IMG/VR virus record: IMGVR_UViG_3300033146_005641
Location: 55,352 to 119,351 of that record
Source of the DNA: a virus
DNA length: 64,000 nucleotides
Reading direction: 5' to 3' (one strand)
In this document: positions 41,632 to 49,084 of the stretch, in pieces
Layout of the letters: each line of letters opens with the position of its first letter
Numbering within the stretch: the first letter of the stretch is position 1
Program-made: the position numbers and the translations under genes
The notes under the pieces: model-generated
Database searches by the model: none
The model's input: the letters and a program-made list of their open reading frames with translations, nothing else
Told to the model about the DNA's origin: nothing

Positions 41632-42048
41632 ATGAAAAGTAAACATTTTATATTACAAGAATTTGTACCTGAAGAACTATATGTAAAATATGGAAATAAG
41701 TGTTGGGAGTTTTTAGATCCTGATTTAATAAAAGTTGTAGATATTCTTAAAGAAGAGTTTCCTGAAGGAACTTGTACTATTAACAATTGGAAATGGGGTG
41801 GAGATAGAAGCTGGAGCGGAATTAGAACTCCGGATAGTCCTTATTATTCTTATAGTAGTATGCATGCTTGGGGTAAAGCGGTAGATATGGTTTTTAGTAA
41901 ATATTCTGCAGATGAGGTGAGAAAATTTATTATAGATAATCCTAAAAATTATAAAGAGTTTGAGTGTATTAGGGGTATAGAAACAGATATCTCTTGGGTA
42001 CATATCGATACTAGGAATAGAGACTCCAGAATAATTTTTAAGCCGTAA
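41632..42048 (+). CDS. Endolysin, peptidase M15 (D-Ala-D-Ala carboxypeptidase-like)
   Basis: 138 residues from the ATG at 41632 (a GTG directly before it is an alternative); AAGGAAAAG precedes. The zinc-binding pattern of M15_3 peptidases is clear: SMHAWGKAVDMVFS (~75-88; His and Asp ligands) and WVHIDTRN (~121-128; Trp-Val-His). There is no signal peptide, so it needs a holin, and one is encoded three genes on. First gene of the lysis cassette, read from the gp13 late promoter. Confidence 0.85.
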   Translation: MKSKHFILQEFVPEELYVKYGNKCWEFLDPDLIKVVDILKEEFPEGTCTINNWKWGGDRSWSGIRTPDSPYYSYSSMHAWGKAVDMVFSKYSADEVRKFIIDNPKNYKEFECIRGIETDISWVHIDTRNRDSRIIFKP

Positions 42049-42058
42049 AGGATATAGG

Positions 42059-42532
42059 ATGGGAATATTTTCAATATTTAATATATTAGGTCTTTTTAAA
42101 AATTTTAATTTTTCTAAATTTTTTAATTTAAGAAATATCTTAATCATATTATTGGTCCTTATATTATCTTACGGATATGCTAGAATTGATAGTCTTAAAG
42201 AAGATGTAGAAAGATTAGAACATAAAATAGAAGTAATTACTATAGATAGAGATAGCTGTAAGGAAGCTAACGAGGAAAATATAAACGAGTTAAATAAAAT
42301 AAAATCTAGGTATGAACTTAACGAAAAAAAATATATTAAAAGAGTAGAGAATAGAGATAAAATTATAATAACCTTAAGAAAAGATCTTCAAAATTTGAAA
42401 AAGAAACTAGATCAGGAGCCGTCTGAGGTTATCGTAGTTAGGGACGGTAAAATACCTATCATAAAAGGAAAGGATATTAAAGATGAAGAATTTAAAGAAT
42501 TATATAATTCTATCTCTACTGTTGGTAAGTAG
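42059..42532 (+). CDS. Inner-membrane spanin (Rz-like)
   Basis: 157 residues. One transmembrane segment near the N-terminus (NILIILLVLILSYGYARI, ~26-43) is followed by a periplasmic coiled coil (DSLKEDVERLEHKIEVITID, ~44-63; KKYIKRVENRDKIIITLRKD, ~90-109). This is the i-spanin plan. The 3' end overlaps the next gene, which encodes a small lipoprotein in another frame, as in the Rz/Rz1 pairs. The N-terminal ~24 residues are amphipathic and in the cytoplasm. Confidence 0.8.
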   Translation: MGIFSIFNILGLFKNFNFSKFFNLRNILIILLVLILSYGYARIDSLKEDVERLEHKIEVITIDRDSCKEANEENINELNKIKSRYELNEKKYIKRVENRDKIIITLRKDLQNLKKKLDQEPSEVIVVRDGKIPIIKGKDIKDEEFKELYNSISTVGK

Positions 42533-42770
42533 TTTATTTCAGGGATGTTGTTTTCCTGAAAAAGTCTGTAAACCTACTACAAAAATTAAATATGTAGAGA
42601 TACCTTGTCCTAAGCCTACAGGAAGACCAAAATTTGTTAAATATAATATATATTTTACAAATATAAATAAAGAGAACTATATATTAATTCCGAAGAATGA
42701 TGCTATCATTATGAAGAATAACTGGTTATTATATAAAAATTGGTGTGAAGAGAATATAAATGGAAAATAA
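42483..42770 (+). CDS. Outer-membrane spanin lipoprotein (Rz1-like)
   Basis: 95 residues. Signal peptide with lipobox LFQGC, so Cys22 would carry the lipid; a second Cys follows at once. The mature part contains the Pro-containing EIPCPKPTGRPKFVKYNIYF (~39-58), in line with the Pro-rich nature of o-spanins. It starts inside the i-spanin gene in a different frame (50-base overlap). Together they would fuse inner and outer membrane at lysis. Two more Cys (28, 42) could form disulfides. Confidence 0.8.
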   Translation: MKNLKNYIILSLLLVSSLFQGCCFPEKVCKPTTKIKYVEIPCPKPTGRPKFVKYNIYFTNINKENYILIPKNDAIIMKNNWLLYKNWCEENINGK

Positions 42771-42993
42771 CGAACAAAACCCCGTAGATATATTAGATAA
42801 ACATAGAGTACTTACTAGGTTTTTATCTTTAATTATAGCAGGAGTTTTTATATATTCTTTTATACTGCCTTTAGATGTAGCTTACGCTGAAATAGCAACA
42901 TATGCTATAGTAGTAGTATTATTAATAATCACGTTTGGTATAAATTCGTTAGATAAAATTGCTGAAATTTTAAAAGCATTTAAAGGCAAATAG
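42760..42993 (+). CDS. Probable holin
   Basis: 77 residues with two transmembrane segments, RFLSLIIAGVFIYSFILPLD (~19-38) and IATYAIVVVLLIITFGINSL (~45-64), a charged N-terminus (MENNEQNPVDILDKHR) and a Lys-containing C-terminus (AFKGK). This is the layout of small class II-type holins. It overlaps the spanin gene and the next gene, so it is part of the lysis cassette. It does not resemble T4 holin gpT, which has one membrane segment. Confidence 0.75.
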   Translation: MENNEQNPVDILDKHRVLTRFLSLIIAGVFIYSFILPLDVAYAEIATYAIVVVLLIITFGINSLDKIAEILKAFKGK

Positions 42994-43373
42994 TGGAAAT
43001 AATTTTAAGTTCTGTATTCACATTTTTAAAAGTTCATTATGGTGACGTTTCTATTTCTATATTAACTCTATCAGTTATTACTTTTTATTATAGGAGAGTT
43101 AAACCCTTTTTAGATTCTCTTCCTGACTTGGAAACTATAGAAGATAATAAAACTCATATGGATGTGAGGTCTAAAGAAATAATAGAAAATATATCATCTA
43201 TAAAAAAATTAGTAGAAGATTTAAGGAGAGATATAGAATCTATAGAAAATAATGCATCACAAGGAGAAAGAGAATTTCATAATAGGATGGACGGACTAAT
43301 GAAAGACCTAAATCAGATTTCTTCTAAAATTGAAACTATGATGTTTTTAAGCATCAAGGGAGAAATAAAATGA
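42993..43373 (+). CDS. Membrane-anchored coiled-coil protein of the lysis cassette
   Basis: 126 residues from a GTG that overlaps the holin stop (TAGTG). One membrane segment (YGDVSISILTLSVITFYYRR, ~16-35), then a long coiled coil (IIENISSIKKLVEDLRRDIE, ~62-81). It could be an antiholin-like regulator or a second spanin-like protein. The tail KGEIK is followed by the overlapping start of the next gene. Confidence 0.65.
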   Translation: MEIILSSVFTFLKVHYGDVSISILTLSVITFYYRRVKPFLDSLPDLETIEDNKTHMDVRSKEIIENISSIKKLVEDLRRDIESIENNASQGEREFHNRMDGLMKDLNQISSKIETMMFLSIKGEIK

Positions 43374-44110
43374 GACAGTCTAATAGATATTTTCATCCTA
43401 GAAAATTTATCCATAATAATATAAATTTTCGAATTAAAACTAGCGAAGCTATGAATTTATTTAAAGCGAACCAAACGTTCGTTTTAAAACAAATGACGTA
43501 TAACTCTAAATTTGAGTTTTCAATGGTATCTAAAGATATTATGTTATTAAAATACGATGTATGGTATGATTGGTTAAATGAGGTAGAGCAATTGTTGCTA
43601 GGTAGTGATATATCTAGAGAAGATAATAAAAGAGATATATTAGAGCTTGCTTCAGAAAGAAAAAAATATTATGAAGATACACTTAGAGAAAATTTTGCAG
43701 GCGATGATTTAAAATTTGTAAATTTTTGGATAGAAATTCACGAAAAATTATGTTCTTTATTAAAGGATAAAATCAAAAATATTAGCTCTTTATTAAAGAA
43801 AGAGGATTTTTTCTTCGAAATCACTAGAATAACGTCTAACGTTATGAGGAGAACACTATATGAGCTTCAAGAATTAGAAACTATCTTTTTTGATAGTGGT
43901 GAAGTTAATATTTGTATAGATAATATATGTATAGAAATTTCTAAAAAAGATGTAAATTTCTTTAAAGATAAAATTAATAAATATCAAAATATTAAAAAAT
44001 TTAAGCGTGTAGTTATTAAGAATTATTCAGATATTGATGACTTGGAAATAATTTATGAAAATGCGTTAGATTATTTAAAAGAACAAAATATATCTTATTA
44101 CATCATATAA
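43370..44110 (+). CDS. Unknown protein after the lysis cassette
   Basis: 246 residues; the ATG overlaps the upstream stop (ATGA) after AAGGGAGAAATAA. Basic N-terminus (MRQSNRYFHPRKFIHNNINF), then an almost fully helical domain (~25-170) and a small alpha/beta C-terminus (INICIDNICIEISKKDV region, ~183-200). No membrane segment. Not recognised. Confidence 0.65.
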   Translation: MRQSNRYFHPRKFIHNNINFRIKTSEAMNLFKANQTFVLKQMTYNSKFEFSMVSKDIMLLKYDVWYDWLNEVEQLLLGSDISREDNKRDILELASERKKYYEDTLRENFAGDDLKFVNFWIEIHEKLCSLLKDKIKNISSLLKKEDFFFEITRITSNVMRRTLYELQELETIFFDSGEVNICIDNICIEISKKDVNFFKDKINKYQNIKKFKRVVIKNYSDIDDLEIIYENALDYLKEQNISYYII

Positions 44111-44119
44111 GGAGATGAT

Positions 44120-44443
44120 ATGCAAGGGTTTAAATCAGTTTTAAAAGAAAACAAAAGAAAAAAACAATTAGATAAAATATTAAAATCTATATTAAAAGAA
44201 AATATTGTAGATTTAACTGAAGGTAGTTGTTTTAGTGCATTAAAGTCGGCGATAGTAGAATTTATAGAAATTAAAGAATTCAAACCGCTTATAGATCCTC
44301 GTAAAAAAGGCATAACTATTAATGGAGAATTTAGAGGTGGAGAAAGCGGTTCAAAACACGTTATAATGAATTGTTCGTTTAAACTAGATAGAGTAATAGA
44401 AGACCTAAACAAAAATATAAAAACTATTAACGATTCTCTTTAA
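44120..44443 (+). CDS. Small protein with a basic helical N-terminus, unknown
   Basis: 107 residues after AAGGAGATGAT. It starts MQGFKSVLKENKRKKQLDKI, an amphipathic and basic helix, followed by a compact part with a Gly-rich turn (GEFRGGESGSKHVIMNC, ~72-88). It is the last gene of the unit that starts at gp13. No family recognised. Confidence 0.6.
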   Translation: MQGFKSVLKENKRKKQLDKILKSILKENIVDLTEGSCFSALKSAIVEFIEIKEFKPLIDPRKKGITINGEFRGGESGSKHVIMNCSFKLDRVIEDLNKNIKTINDSL

Positions 44444-44449
44444 TCTAGC

Positions 44450-44472
44450 CTTAAGTCTCTTTATAATATAAT
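44450..44472 (+). promoter_or_regulatory. Early-type promoter before a broken gene
   Basis: CTTAAGTCTC at 44450 and TATAAT at 44467-44472, with leader AAAAAGAAAAGAAGATTAAAG. Confidence 0.7.
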
Positions 44473-44497
44473 ATATAAAAAGAAAAGAAGATTAAAG

Positions 44498-44748
44498 ATG
44501 AGGTTATATAGACGACACTAGAAATCCTAGACAAAGATTCGATCATATTTCTAAAACTAGTAGGGACGCTATACAATGGATGCAGAAATATGGATGTCCT
44601 AACTATATTTCTTTTGATCACAATCTTGGGGTATGATACTTCTATGGCTATAATTAAATGGATATCTGAAACAGATTTAGATTCAATAGGTAGAGCTAAT
44701 ATAGAAGGATACTTAAAATACTACCTAAAATCTAAAAAACTAATATAG
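44498..44748 (+). pseudogene. Broken cREC-like (cyclic-phosphate-processing receiver domain) gene
   Basis: The ATG at 44498 follows a normal early promoter and reads MRLYRRH, then stops. The next frame gives DDTRNPRQRFDHISKTSRDA with IQWMQKYGCPNYISFDHNLG, and a third gives DTSMAIIKWISETDLDSIGR up to KSKKLI and TAG at 44746-44748. Joined, they form MRLYxDDTRNP...ISFDHNLGYD, the pattern of small phage receiver-like proteins (Pfam cREC). The first break looks like loss of one TA unit in TATATA, the second like one extra G in a GGGG run (44631-44634 region). Confidence 0.6.
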
Positions 44749-44749
44749 T

Positions 44750-44772
44750 TTTAAGCTAAATTACTATATAAT
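44750..44772 (+). promoter_or_regulatory. Early-type promoter
   Basis: TTTAAGCTAA at 44750 and TATAAT at 44767-44772, then AAAAAGAAAAGGATTGAAAG before the ATG at 44802. Confidence 0.8.
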
Positions 44773-44801
44773 ATAATATATAAAAAGAAAAGGATTGAAA
44801 G

Positions 44802-45089
44802 ATGGAGAATCAAAAAACAGTAAATAAGAAAAAGATGCAAAAGCATATTAAAATTAATCATAGTATTGACGCTATCGGTAATAGTAGAGTATATACACTA
44901 CAAAAAAGAACAGTGGCTCTTCACGAGTATTTCGGTACTAATAAAAATGAACGAAAAGAAAAAGTAGAAAAAGTTAGAAATTTTATATTCAGCGGTGCTG
45001 TAGAAAGCGGCCTCGAAGAAATATCTGTAGAGTTTAATAAAGCAGAAAACGAGATTAACAAAAGACTAGATCATCTTATTAATCAATGA
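44802..45089 (+). CDS. Early protein of unknown function
   Basis: 95 residues. Lys-rich start (MENQKTVNKKKMQKHIKINH) and helical C-terminal half (EISVEFNKAENEINKRLDHL). The middle (SRVYTLQKRTVALHEYFG, ~28-45) may be a short DNA-binding segment, but this is only an impression. It overlaps the P-loop kinase gene by four bases (ATGA). Confidence 0.6.
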   Translation: MENQKTVNKKKMQKHIKINHSIDAIGNSRVYTLQKRTVALHEYFGTNKNERKEKVEKVRNFIFSGAVESGLEEISVEFNKAENEINKRLDHLINQ

Positions 45090-45580
45090 AAGTTATTAAT
45101 TTATATGGAGGACCCGGTGTAGGAAAATCTACTATAGCTGCAGGCCTTTTCTATGAAATGAAAAAGCTAGGCTATAAAGCAGAATTAATAACAGAATTCG
45201 CTAAAGATCTAGTGTATTCTGAAGATAGTACCAGACTATCGGATCAGCTTTTAGTATTTGCTGAACAACATCATAAAATATTTAGACTAAAAGATAAAGT
45301 AGACTATATTATAACCGATAGTCCTCTAAATCTTTCTATCATTTATAATCATTCTACAGATAAAGAAATATATAAAGAAATATTTAATACTGTTTTTAAT
45401 AGCTATGAGAATATTAATTTTTTTATAGAAAGAAATGATAGTTTTTTTCAGGAATACGGAAGAATACATAGTTTAGAGCAATCTAAATCGTTAGATAAAG
45501 AGATTCGTCAAATATTAGATAATTACTATTCTATTAATTTAGAAAGTGAGCCTATTAAAAAGATATTAGGATTAATTTGA
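45086..45580 (+). CDS. P-loop ATPase/nucleoside or nucleotide kinase-like protein (AAA_28 type)
   Basis: 164 residues. Walker A GGPGVGKSTIA (~8-18) near the N-terminus, EFAKDLVYSEDST (~37-49), DQLLVFAEQHHKIFRLKD (~53-70), YIITDSPLNLSIIYNH (~73-88, Walker B-like) and IERNDSFFQEYGRIHSLEQS (~112-131, lid). This is the pattern of the AAA_28/NadR-like kinase family that is frequent in T4-like phages. Substrate unknown: ribosylnicotinamide or a nucleoside are possible. Confidence 0.75.
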   Translation: MKVINLYGGPGVGKSTIAAGLFYEMKKLGYKAELITEFAKDLVYSEDSTRLSDQLLVFAEQHHKIFRLKDKVDYIITDSPLNLSIIYNHSTDKEIYKEIFNTVFNSYENINFFIERNDSFFQEYGRIHSLEQSKSLDKEIRQILDNYYSINLESEPIKKILGLI

Positions 45581-45581
45581 T

Positions 45582-45604
45582 TTTAAGCCTTTTTATACTA
45601 TAAT
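45582..45604 (+). promoter_or_regulatory. Early-type promoter
   Basis: TTTAAGCCTT at 45582 and TATAAT at 45599-45604; the leader is altered (AAACTGAAGAAATGATATAG) and 55 bases separate it from the ATG at 45659. Confidence 0.7.
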
Positions 45605-45658
45605 TTATTATATAAACTGAAGAAATGATATAGATGTTTCTAATATGAAAGATATTTA

Positions 45659-45874
45659 ATGAAAAATGCAGAATACTTATATGGTAGAAAAAGTTTAAAA
45701 GGTCTAGCAAATATGTCCTATAAAGAAGCTTTAGAGACTAAAATAAGCTTGGCTGAATCTTTAGTTAATACTTTATTACAGGTTCACTATATGGATAGAG
45801 ATAGCGGAAGAATAAATGATTGTAAAAGGGCTATTGGATTTAATGAGACGCTGATAAAGGAGATAGAAGAATGA
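45659..45874 (+). CDS. Small early protein, unknown
   Basis: 71 residues. No clear Shine-Dalgarno (GAAAGATATTTA precedes the ATG). Helical, starting MKNAEYLYGRKSLKGLANMS. The gene overlaps the next start by four bases (ATGA). It may be the companion of the hydrolase that follows. Confidence 0.5.
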   Translation: MKNAEYLYGRKSLKGLANMSYKEALETKISLAESLVNTLLQVHYMDRDSGRINDCKRAIGFNETLIKEIEE

Positions 45875-46578
45875 AGATTAAGCAGTTAGGAAACGGAGGA
45901 GGGTTTGATTTTGATCAGACGAACTCTTCGTTTTTGATATCTAATGACGATGAAACAGACTATACATTATTCGATTGTGGATATAACATAATGTCCAGGC
46001 TTTTAGATGAGAAAGATCTCATAGATATTGAAAAAATTAATAATGTAATTATTAGTCATATGGATGAGGATCATATAGGCAATCTAAAAATGCTTATATA
46101 TTGGAGATATTTTAATTATAATAAAACTACTAATATTGTATGTGGTCCTAGAGTAGAAGAGGATTTAAGAAAATATTTAAATAAGATAGAGTATGAATTA
46201 ATAGGAGGATTACCTACTAATACTACTATGTATTATTTTGATAATAGAGCTACATATTATAATATGAAATTTATAGAGGAATATCACGGAGTTATACCTT
46301 CTTATGGTGTTCTTTTTTATAAGAAAGAGGGGTTTTATGATGGAATTTTTATATCAGGCGATACTAAAGCAAACTATAATATAGAAAAGAAATTGAAAAA
46401 CCCCATATCTCTAAAAAATATAAAATACATTTTTCACGACTATAGTCATTGGGATAATGTAACAAGAAATGTTCACGCATGTAAAACAGATTTCGATTTA
46501 GAGTATTCTGAAGAATTTAGAAATAAAACTATTAAATATCATACAGGAGATTCATTTAATTCTGATTGGTTAATGTAG
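45871..46578 (+). CDS. Metallo-beta-lactamase-fold hydrolase
   Basis: 235 residues. The N-terminal strand GGGFDFDQTNSSFLIS and FDCG (~33-36) precede the metal-binding motif ISHMDEDHIGNL (~62-73), i.e. HxDxDH, with Asp in place of the usual second His. Later ligands are GDTKANY (~165) and FHDYSHWD (~190). Such enzymes may act on nucleotides, RNA or cyclic nucleotides. A role against cyclic-oligonucleotide defence signals is imaginable, but nothing in the sequence proves it. Confidence 0.8.
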   Translation: MKIKQLGNGGGFDFDQTNSSFLISNDDETDYTLFDCGYNIMSRLLDEKDLIDIEKINNVIISHMDEDHIGNLKMLIYWRYFNYNKTTNIVCGPRVEEDLRKYLNKIEYELIGGLPTNTTMYYFDNRATYYNMKFIEEYHGVIPSYGVLFYKKEGFYDGIFISGDTKANYNIEKKLKNPISLKNIKYIFHDYSHWDNVTRNVHACKTDFDLEYSEEFRNKTIKYHTGDSFNSDWLM

Positions 46579-46579
46579 T

Positions 46580-46602
46580 TTTAAGTTAAATTATACTATA
46601 AT
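46580..46602 (+). promoter_or_regulatory. Early-type promoter
   Basis: TTTAAGTTAA at 46580 and TATAAT at 46597-46602, then the leader AAAGAGATAGAAGGATAGAAAG before the ATG at 46634. Confidence 0.8.
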
Positions 46603-46633
46603 ATACTATATAAAGAGATAGAAGGATAGAAAG

Positions 46634-46759
46634 ATGAGATTAGAAGAGTTACACAATACAGATCATACCCATTCATTAAGGTATATTATGAGTAAAATTA
46701 AACAATTTTTTATTGATTTAGAAGAAAAATTTGGCGATTTAGCTGAAAAAATATTTTAG
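46634..46759 (+). CDS. Small early protein, 41 residues
   Basis: The ATG at 46634 sits exactly after the conserved AAGGATAGAAAG leader. MRLEELHNTDHTHSLRYIMS is followed by an amphipathic helix (KIKQFFIDLEEKFGDLAEKI). It precedes the phosphoesterase gene by eight bases. Unknown function. Confidence 0.55.
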   Translation: MRLEELHNTDHTHSLRYIMSKIKQFFIDLEEKFGDLAEKIF

Positions 46760-46767
46760 GAAATATT

Positions 46768-47619
46768 ATGAAAATAGGATTTGTGAGTGATACTCATTTG
46801 GATTTTTACATAAATAATAAAGCTAATAAAACTAAAAATTATATCAGAGACGTTTTAAAACCTGAGAGTGGCGATGTTGTTATTATAGCCGGAGATATAT
46901 CTCATTATAATCATCAAACTAAAGAGCTTTTAGAAAATTTAACAGATTATTATAATGATGTATTATTTACTATAGGAAATCATGATTTATACCTAGTTTC
47001 AAAAAGTCAACAATCTAAATACAATTTAAACTCTTTTAAAAGAGAAAGTGAACTAGAAGAATGGGCGAATAATAAAAGAAATATACATTTTTTAAATGGA
47101 AATTCTATAAGTATTAACGGACTTGTTTTTGGAGGATTACCTAATTGGTATGATTTACCTACAGCAAGACATATTATAGAATGGAATTCTTCTATGAATG
47201 ATTCTAATCTCATATTTGAAGATGGTAAAAATCATAGTTATGTTAATTATGGATACTATCGTGAAAAAATATCTACATTTGATACTCAAACCTTTAGAAA
47301 AATTCAAGAAGAAAAATTTGAAAATCTAAAAAATATCGATATACTAGTCACTCATATGTGTCCTTGTATAATAGATGAAAAATATTCTCATCAAGGTAAT
47401 CACGTAAAAAAATCTATGGATATTTTCTATATGACCGACGATATTAAAAGAGTAAAAAAGACAGGAACAAAATATGTAATTTATGGGCATAATCATACAA
47501 AAACAAGATGGAGAAAGAGCGGAATCCAGTTCTTGACTAATTCTATAGGATATCCTTCTGAATGGATAAACAATAATATAGATCATATAATTATTAACAA
47601 GGAAAATAATGAAAAATAA
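46768..47619 (+). CDS. Calcineurin-like metallophosphoesterase
   Basis: 283 residues. All metal-binding motifs are seen in order: DTH (8-10), IIAGDISHY (~39-47), TIGNHDLY (~68-75), VTHMCPC (~192) and YGHNHTKTRW (~240). An insertion at ~75-130 with LVFGGLPNWY is specific to a subset of phage and bacterial enzymes. Likely substrates are phosphodiesters (cyclic nucleotide, DNA end or nucleotide). It overlaps the next gene by 11 bases. Confidence 0.88.
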   Translation: MKIGFVSDTHLDFYINNKANKTKNYIRDVLKPESGDVVIIAGDISHYNHQTKELLENLTDYYNDVLFTIGNHDLYLVSKSQQSKYNLNSFKRESELEEWANNKRNIHFLNGNSISINGLVFGGLPNWYDLPTARHIIEWNSSMNDSNLIFEDGKNHSYVNYGYYREKISTFDTQTFRKIQEEKFENLKNIDILVTHMCPCIIDEKYSHQGNHVKKSMDIFYMTDDIKRVKKTGTKYVIYGHNHTKTRWRKSGIQFLTNSIGYPSEWINNNIDHIIINKENNEK

Positions 47620-48379
47620 ACAACAAGAAATTAAAACTCCATTAATACATTCCGATAATGTTATCGAGTCTGATCATCATAGTCTTTTTATTAAGAATAT
47701 ACCCGAAGAATTTATTCCTGTATTGTCTGAAGACGACGAGACTATTGAAGGTATTTATCAACACACATCGCCCTATAATTTATATTCTATCTTTTTAGAC
47801 GAATTTAGGGATAATACTAAACACGGGCTTCATAAAATTATTAACGCTTTACAAGAAGGTAGTGAAAACGATTATGTAGAACTACACATCTCTTCACCGG
47901 GTGGATATGTAGATGAGGGTATGGCTTTATTTAACGTTTTAAACGCTATGTATAACGGCAGAGTTACTACATATATTAACTATGGACATTCAATGGGGGC
48001 TTTAGCATTTCTTTATGGAGATGAAAGAATAGTGTATGAAAGCTCTTCTCTCATGATTCATAATTGGTCTGGAGGACTTTACGGAAAATCGCCAGATATG
48101 GAAGCATATTTAGAACATTCTAATTCAAACCTATGGAAATTCTTTTCTAAAATTATTAAACCATATCTTACTAAAAAAGAAATGAAAAGAGTTAAAAGAG
48201 GTGAAGAACTTTGGTTTGAAGCTTACGATATGTTAGACAGAGGTATGGCAACTTCTATTATTATGGAGGGGGAGGTTTTAACGAGAGATGAGTATTTAGA
48301 GAAATATAATAAGAAGGGTAATATTAGAAAGAAATGGATTAAAAAACAACAGAAAGAAGATATTCAACTAGAACCTTAA
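47609..48379 (+). CDS. ClpP-like serine protease
   Basis: 256 residues. ClpP fold: VELHISSPGGYVDEGMALFN (~91-110; oxyanion hole), NYGHSMGALAFLYG (~124-137; nucleophile Ser128), LMIHNWSGGLYGK (~149-161; catalytic His), and EELWFEAYDMLDRGMAT (~196). In T4-like phages head maturation uses gp21, which is also present, so this is more likely a ClpP mimic for protein turnover than a prohead protease. N-terminal ~65 residues and a basic C-terminal tail are added. Confidence 0.88.
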   Translation: MKNKQQEIKTPLIHSDNVIESDHHSLFIKNIPEEFIPVLSEDDETIEGIYQHTSPYNLYSIFLDEFRDNTKHGLHKIINALQEGSENDYVELHISSPGGYVDEGMALFNVLNAMYNGRVTTYINYGHSMGALAFLYGDERIVYESSSLMIHNWSGGLYGKSPDMEAYLEHSNSNLWKFFSKIIKPYLTKKEMKRVKRGEELWFEAYDMLDRGMATSIIMEGEVLTRDEYLEKYNKKGNIRKKWIKKQQKEDIQLEP

Positions 48380-48390
48380 AAGGCCTAGTT
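48366..48390. terminator. Hairpin terminator between convergent genes
   Basis: AACTAG..CCTTAAAAGG.CTAGTT, an outer six-base and inner stem, overlapping both stop codons; TTTTTTA follows on the plus strand. Confidence 0.6.
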
Positions 48391-48735
48391 GATAAATTTT
48401 TTAATAGAATCTATTAAAGTTTTAGTTTCTTTAGTTTCTTTAGTTTCTTTAGCTTTAGACTTAAGATTTTCTTTAGTTTTAGGCTTAAGATTTTCTTTAG
48501 TTTCTTTAGTTTCTTTAGTTTCTTTAGATTTAGGCTTAAGAGTTTTTAGTTTCTCTTCTAGTTCTTTAGTTTTATCTTCAAAATAAGATTTTAATCCTTC
48601 GTTTGGTTTTAAAGACTTAACTAATTTAACTATTTCGAATTTAATTTTTTTAATTTCATCTTCGATTTGTTCTATAAGATCTTTTTTAAAACCTTCAGTC
48701 ATATTTTTAGGTATTTTGAATTGTTTGATTTCCAT
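48385..48735 (-). CDS. Late protein with (KET)n repeats, unknown
   Basis: 116 residues. A helical first half (MEIKQFKIPKNMTEGFKKDL) leads to a low-complexity tail of KETKETKE and ENLKPKTKE units, made from a nine-base repeat. It has a late box 31 bases upstream and AAAAGGAATCCTAA before the ATG. Like the (KD)n protein of the head operon it is late and highly charged, so it may be an internal head protein packed with the DNA. The reverse strand is also open in part but lacks a start signal. Confidence 0.6.
   Translation of the reverse strand: MEIKQFKIPKNMTEGFKKDLIEQIEDEIKKIKFEIVKLVKSLKPNEGLKSYFEDKTKELEEKLKTLKPKSKETKETKETKENLKPKTKENLKSKAKETKETKETKTLIDSIKKFIN
48415..48535. repeat. Short tandem repeats (TTTAGTTTC and variants)
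   Basis: Nine-base units coding for Lys-Glu-Thr on the minus strand, in two runs separated by a longer unit. Length variation between isolates is likely. Confidence 0.75.
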
Positions 48736-48765
48736 TTAGGATTCCTTTTATTTGCATTTATATAA

Positions 48766-48773
48766 TATTTATA
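48766..48773 (-). promoter_or_regulatory. T4-type late promoter
   Basis: TATAAATA on the minus strand, 31 bases upstream of the ATG at 48735. Confidence 0.75.
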
Positions 48774-48784
48774 TAGGAGTAATA

Positions 48785-49084
48785 ATGCACCAACTAGTTA
48801 AAGATACTGAGATGTTATCTAAAGAAATGTTATGTGATAAACACAATATTCAAGAGATGATAGACATGTTAAAAGATGTAGAGTCTAAAGGAGAATATAG
48901 ATCTATCGCCTCTTGCATTAAAAAATTTGTAAAGTATGTGGATGAAGAGAAGGATCAATTAACCGATAAAGTTTGGAGAGAAAAAGAGAGAAATGATCCT
49001 AAACTTTTTGAAGTAGAGCCTACGGAAATAGATCATAAAGAACACCTATTAAGTATTAATAGTTATTTTGGAGCGTTAGATTAA
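48785..49084 (+). CDS. Small protein of unknown function
   Basis: 99 residues from the ATG at 48785 after ATAGGAGTAATA; an earlier in-frame start at 48752 lies inside the late promoter. Helical, charged (MHQLVKDTEMLSKEMLCDKH), ending ELLSINSYFGALD-like. The stop overlaps the next ATG (TAATG), so the two are coupled. Confidence 0.6.
   Translation: MHQLVKDTEMLSKEMLCDKHNIQEMIDMLKDVESKGEYRSIASCIKKFVKYVDEEKDQLTDKVWREKERNDPKLFEVEPTEIDHKEHLLSINSYFGALD

Noticed and set aside
41725-42147. Open frame of 140 codons opposite the endolysin
   Set aside because: Runs through the endolysin and spanin genes, no ribosome binding site or late box.
47609-48379. ClpP-like gene as prohead protease
   Set aside because: A clear gp21 protease is in the head operon, and this gene is in an early accessory unit without a late box.
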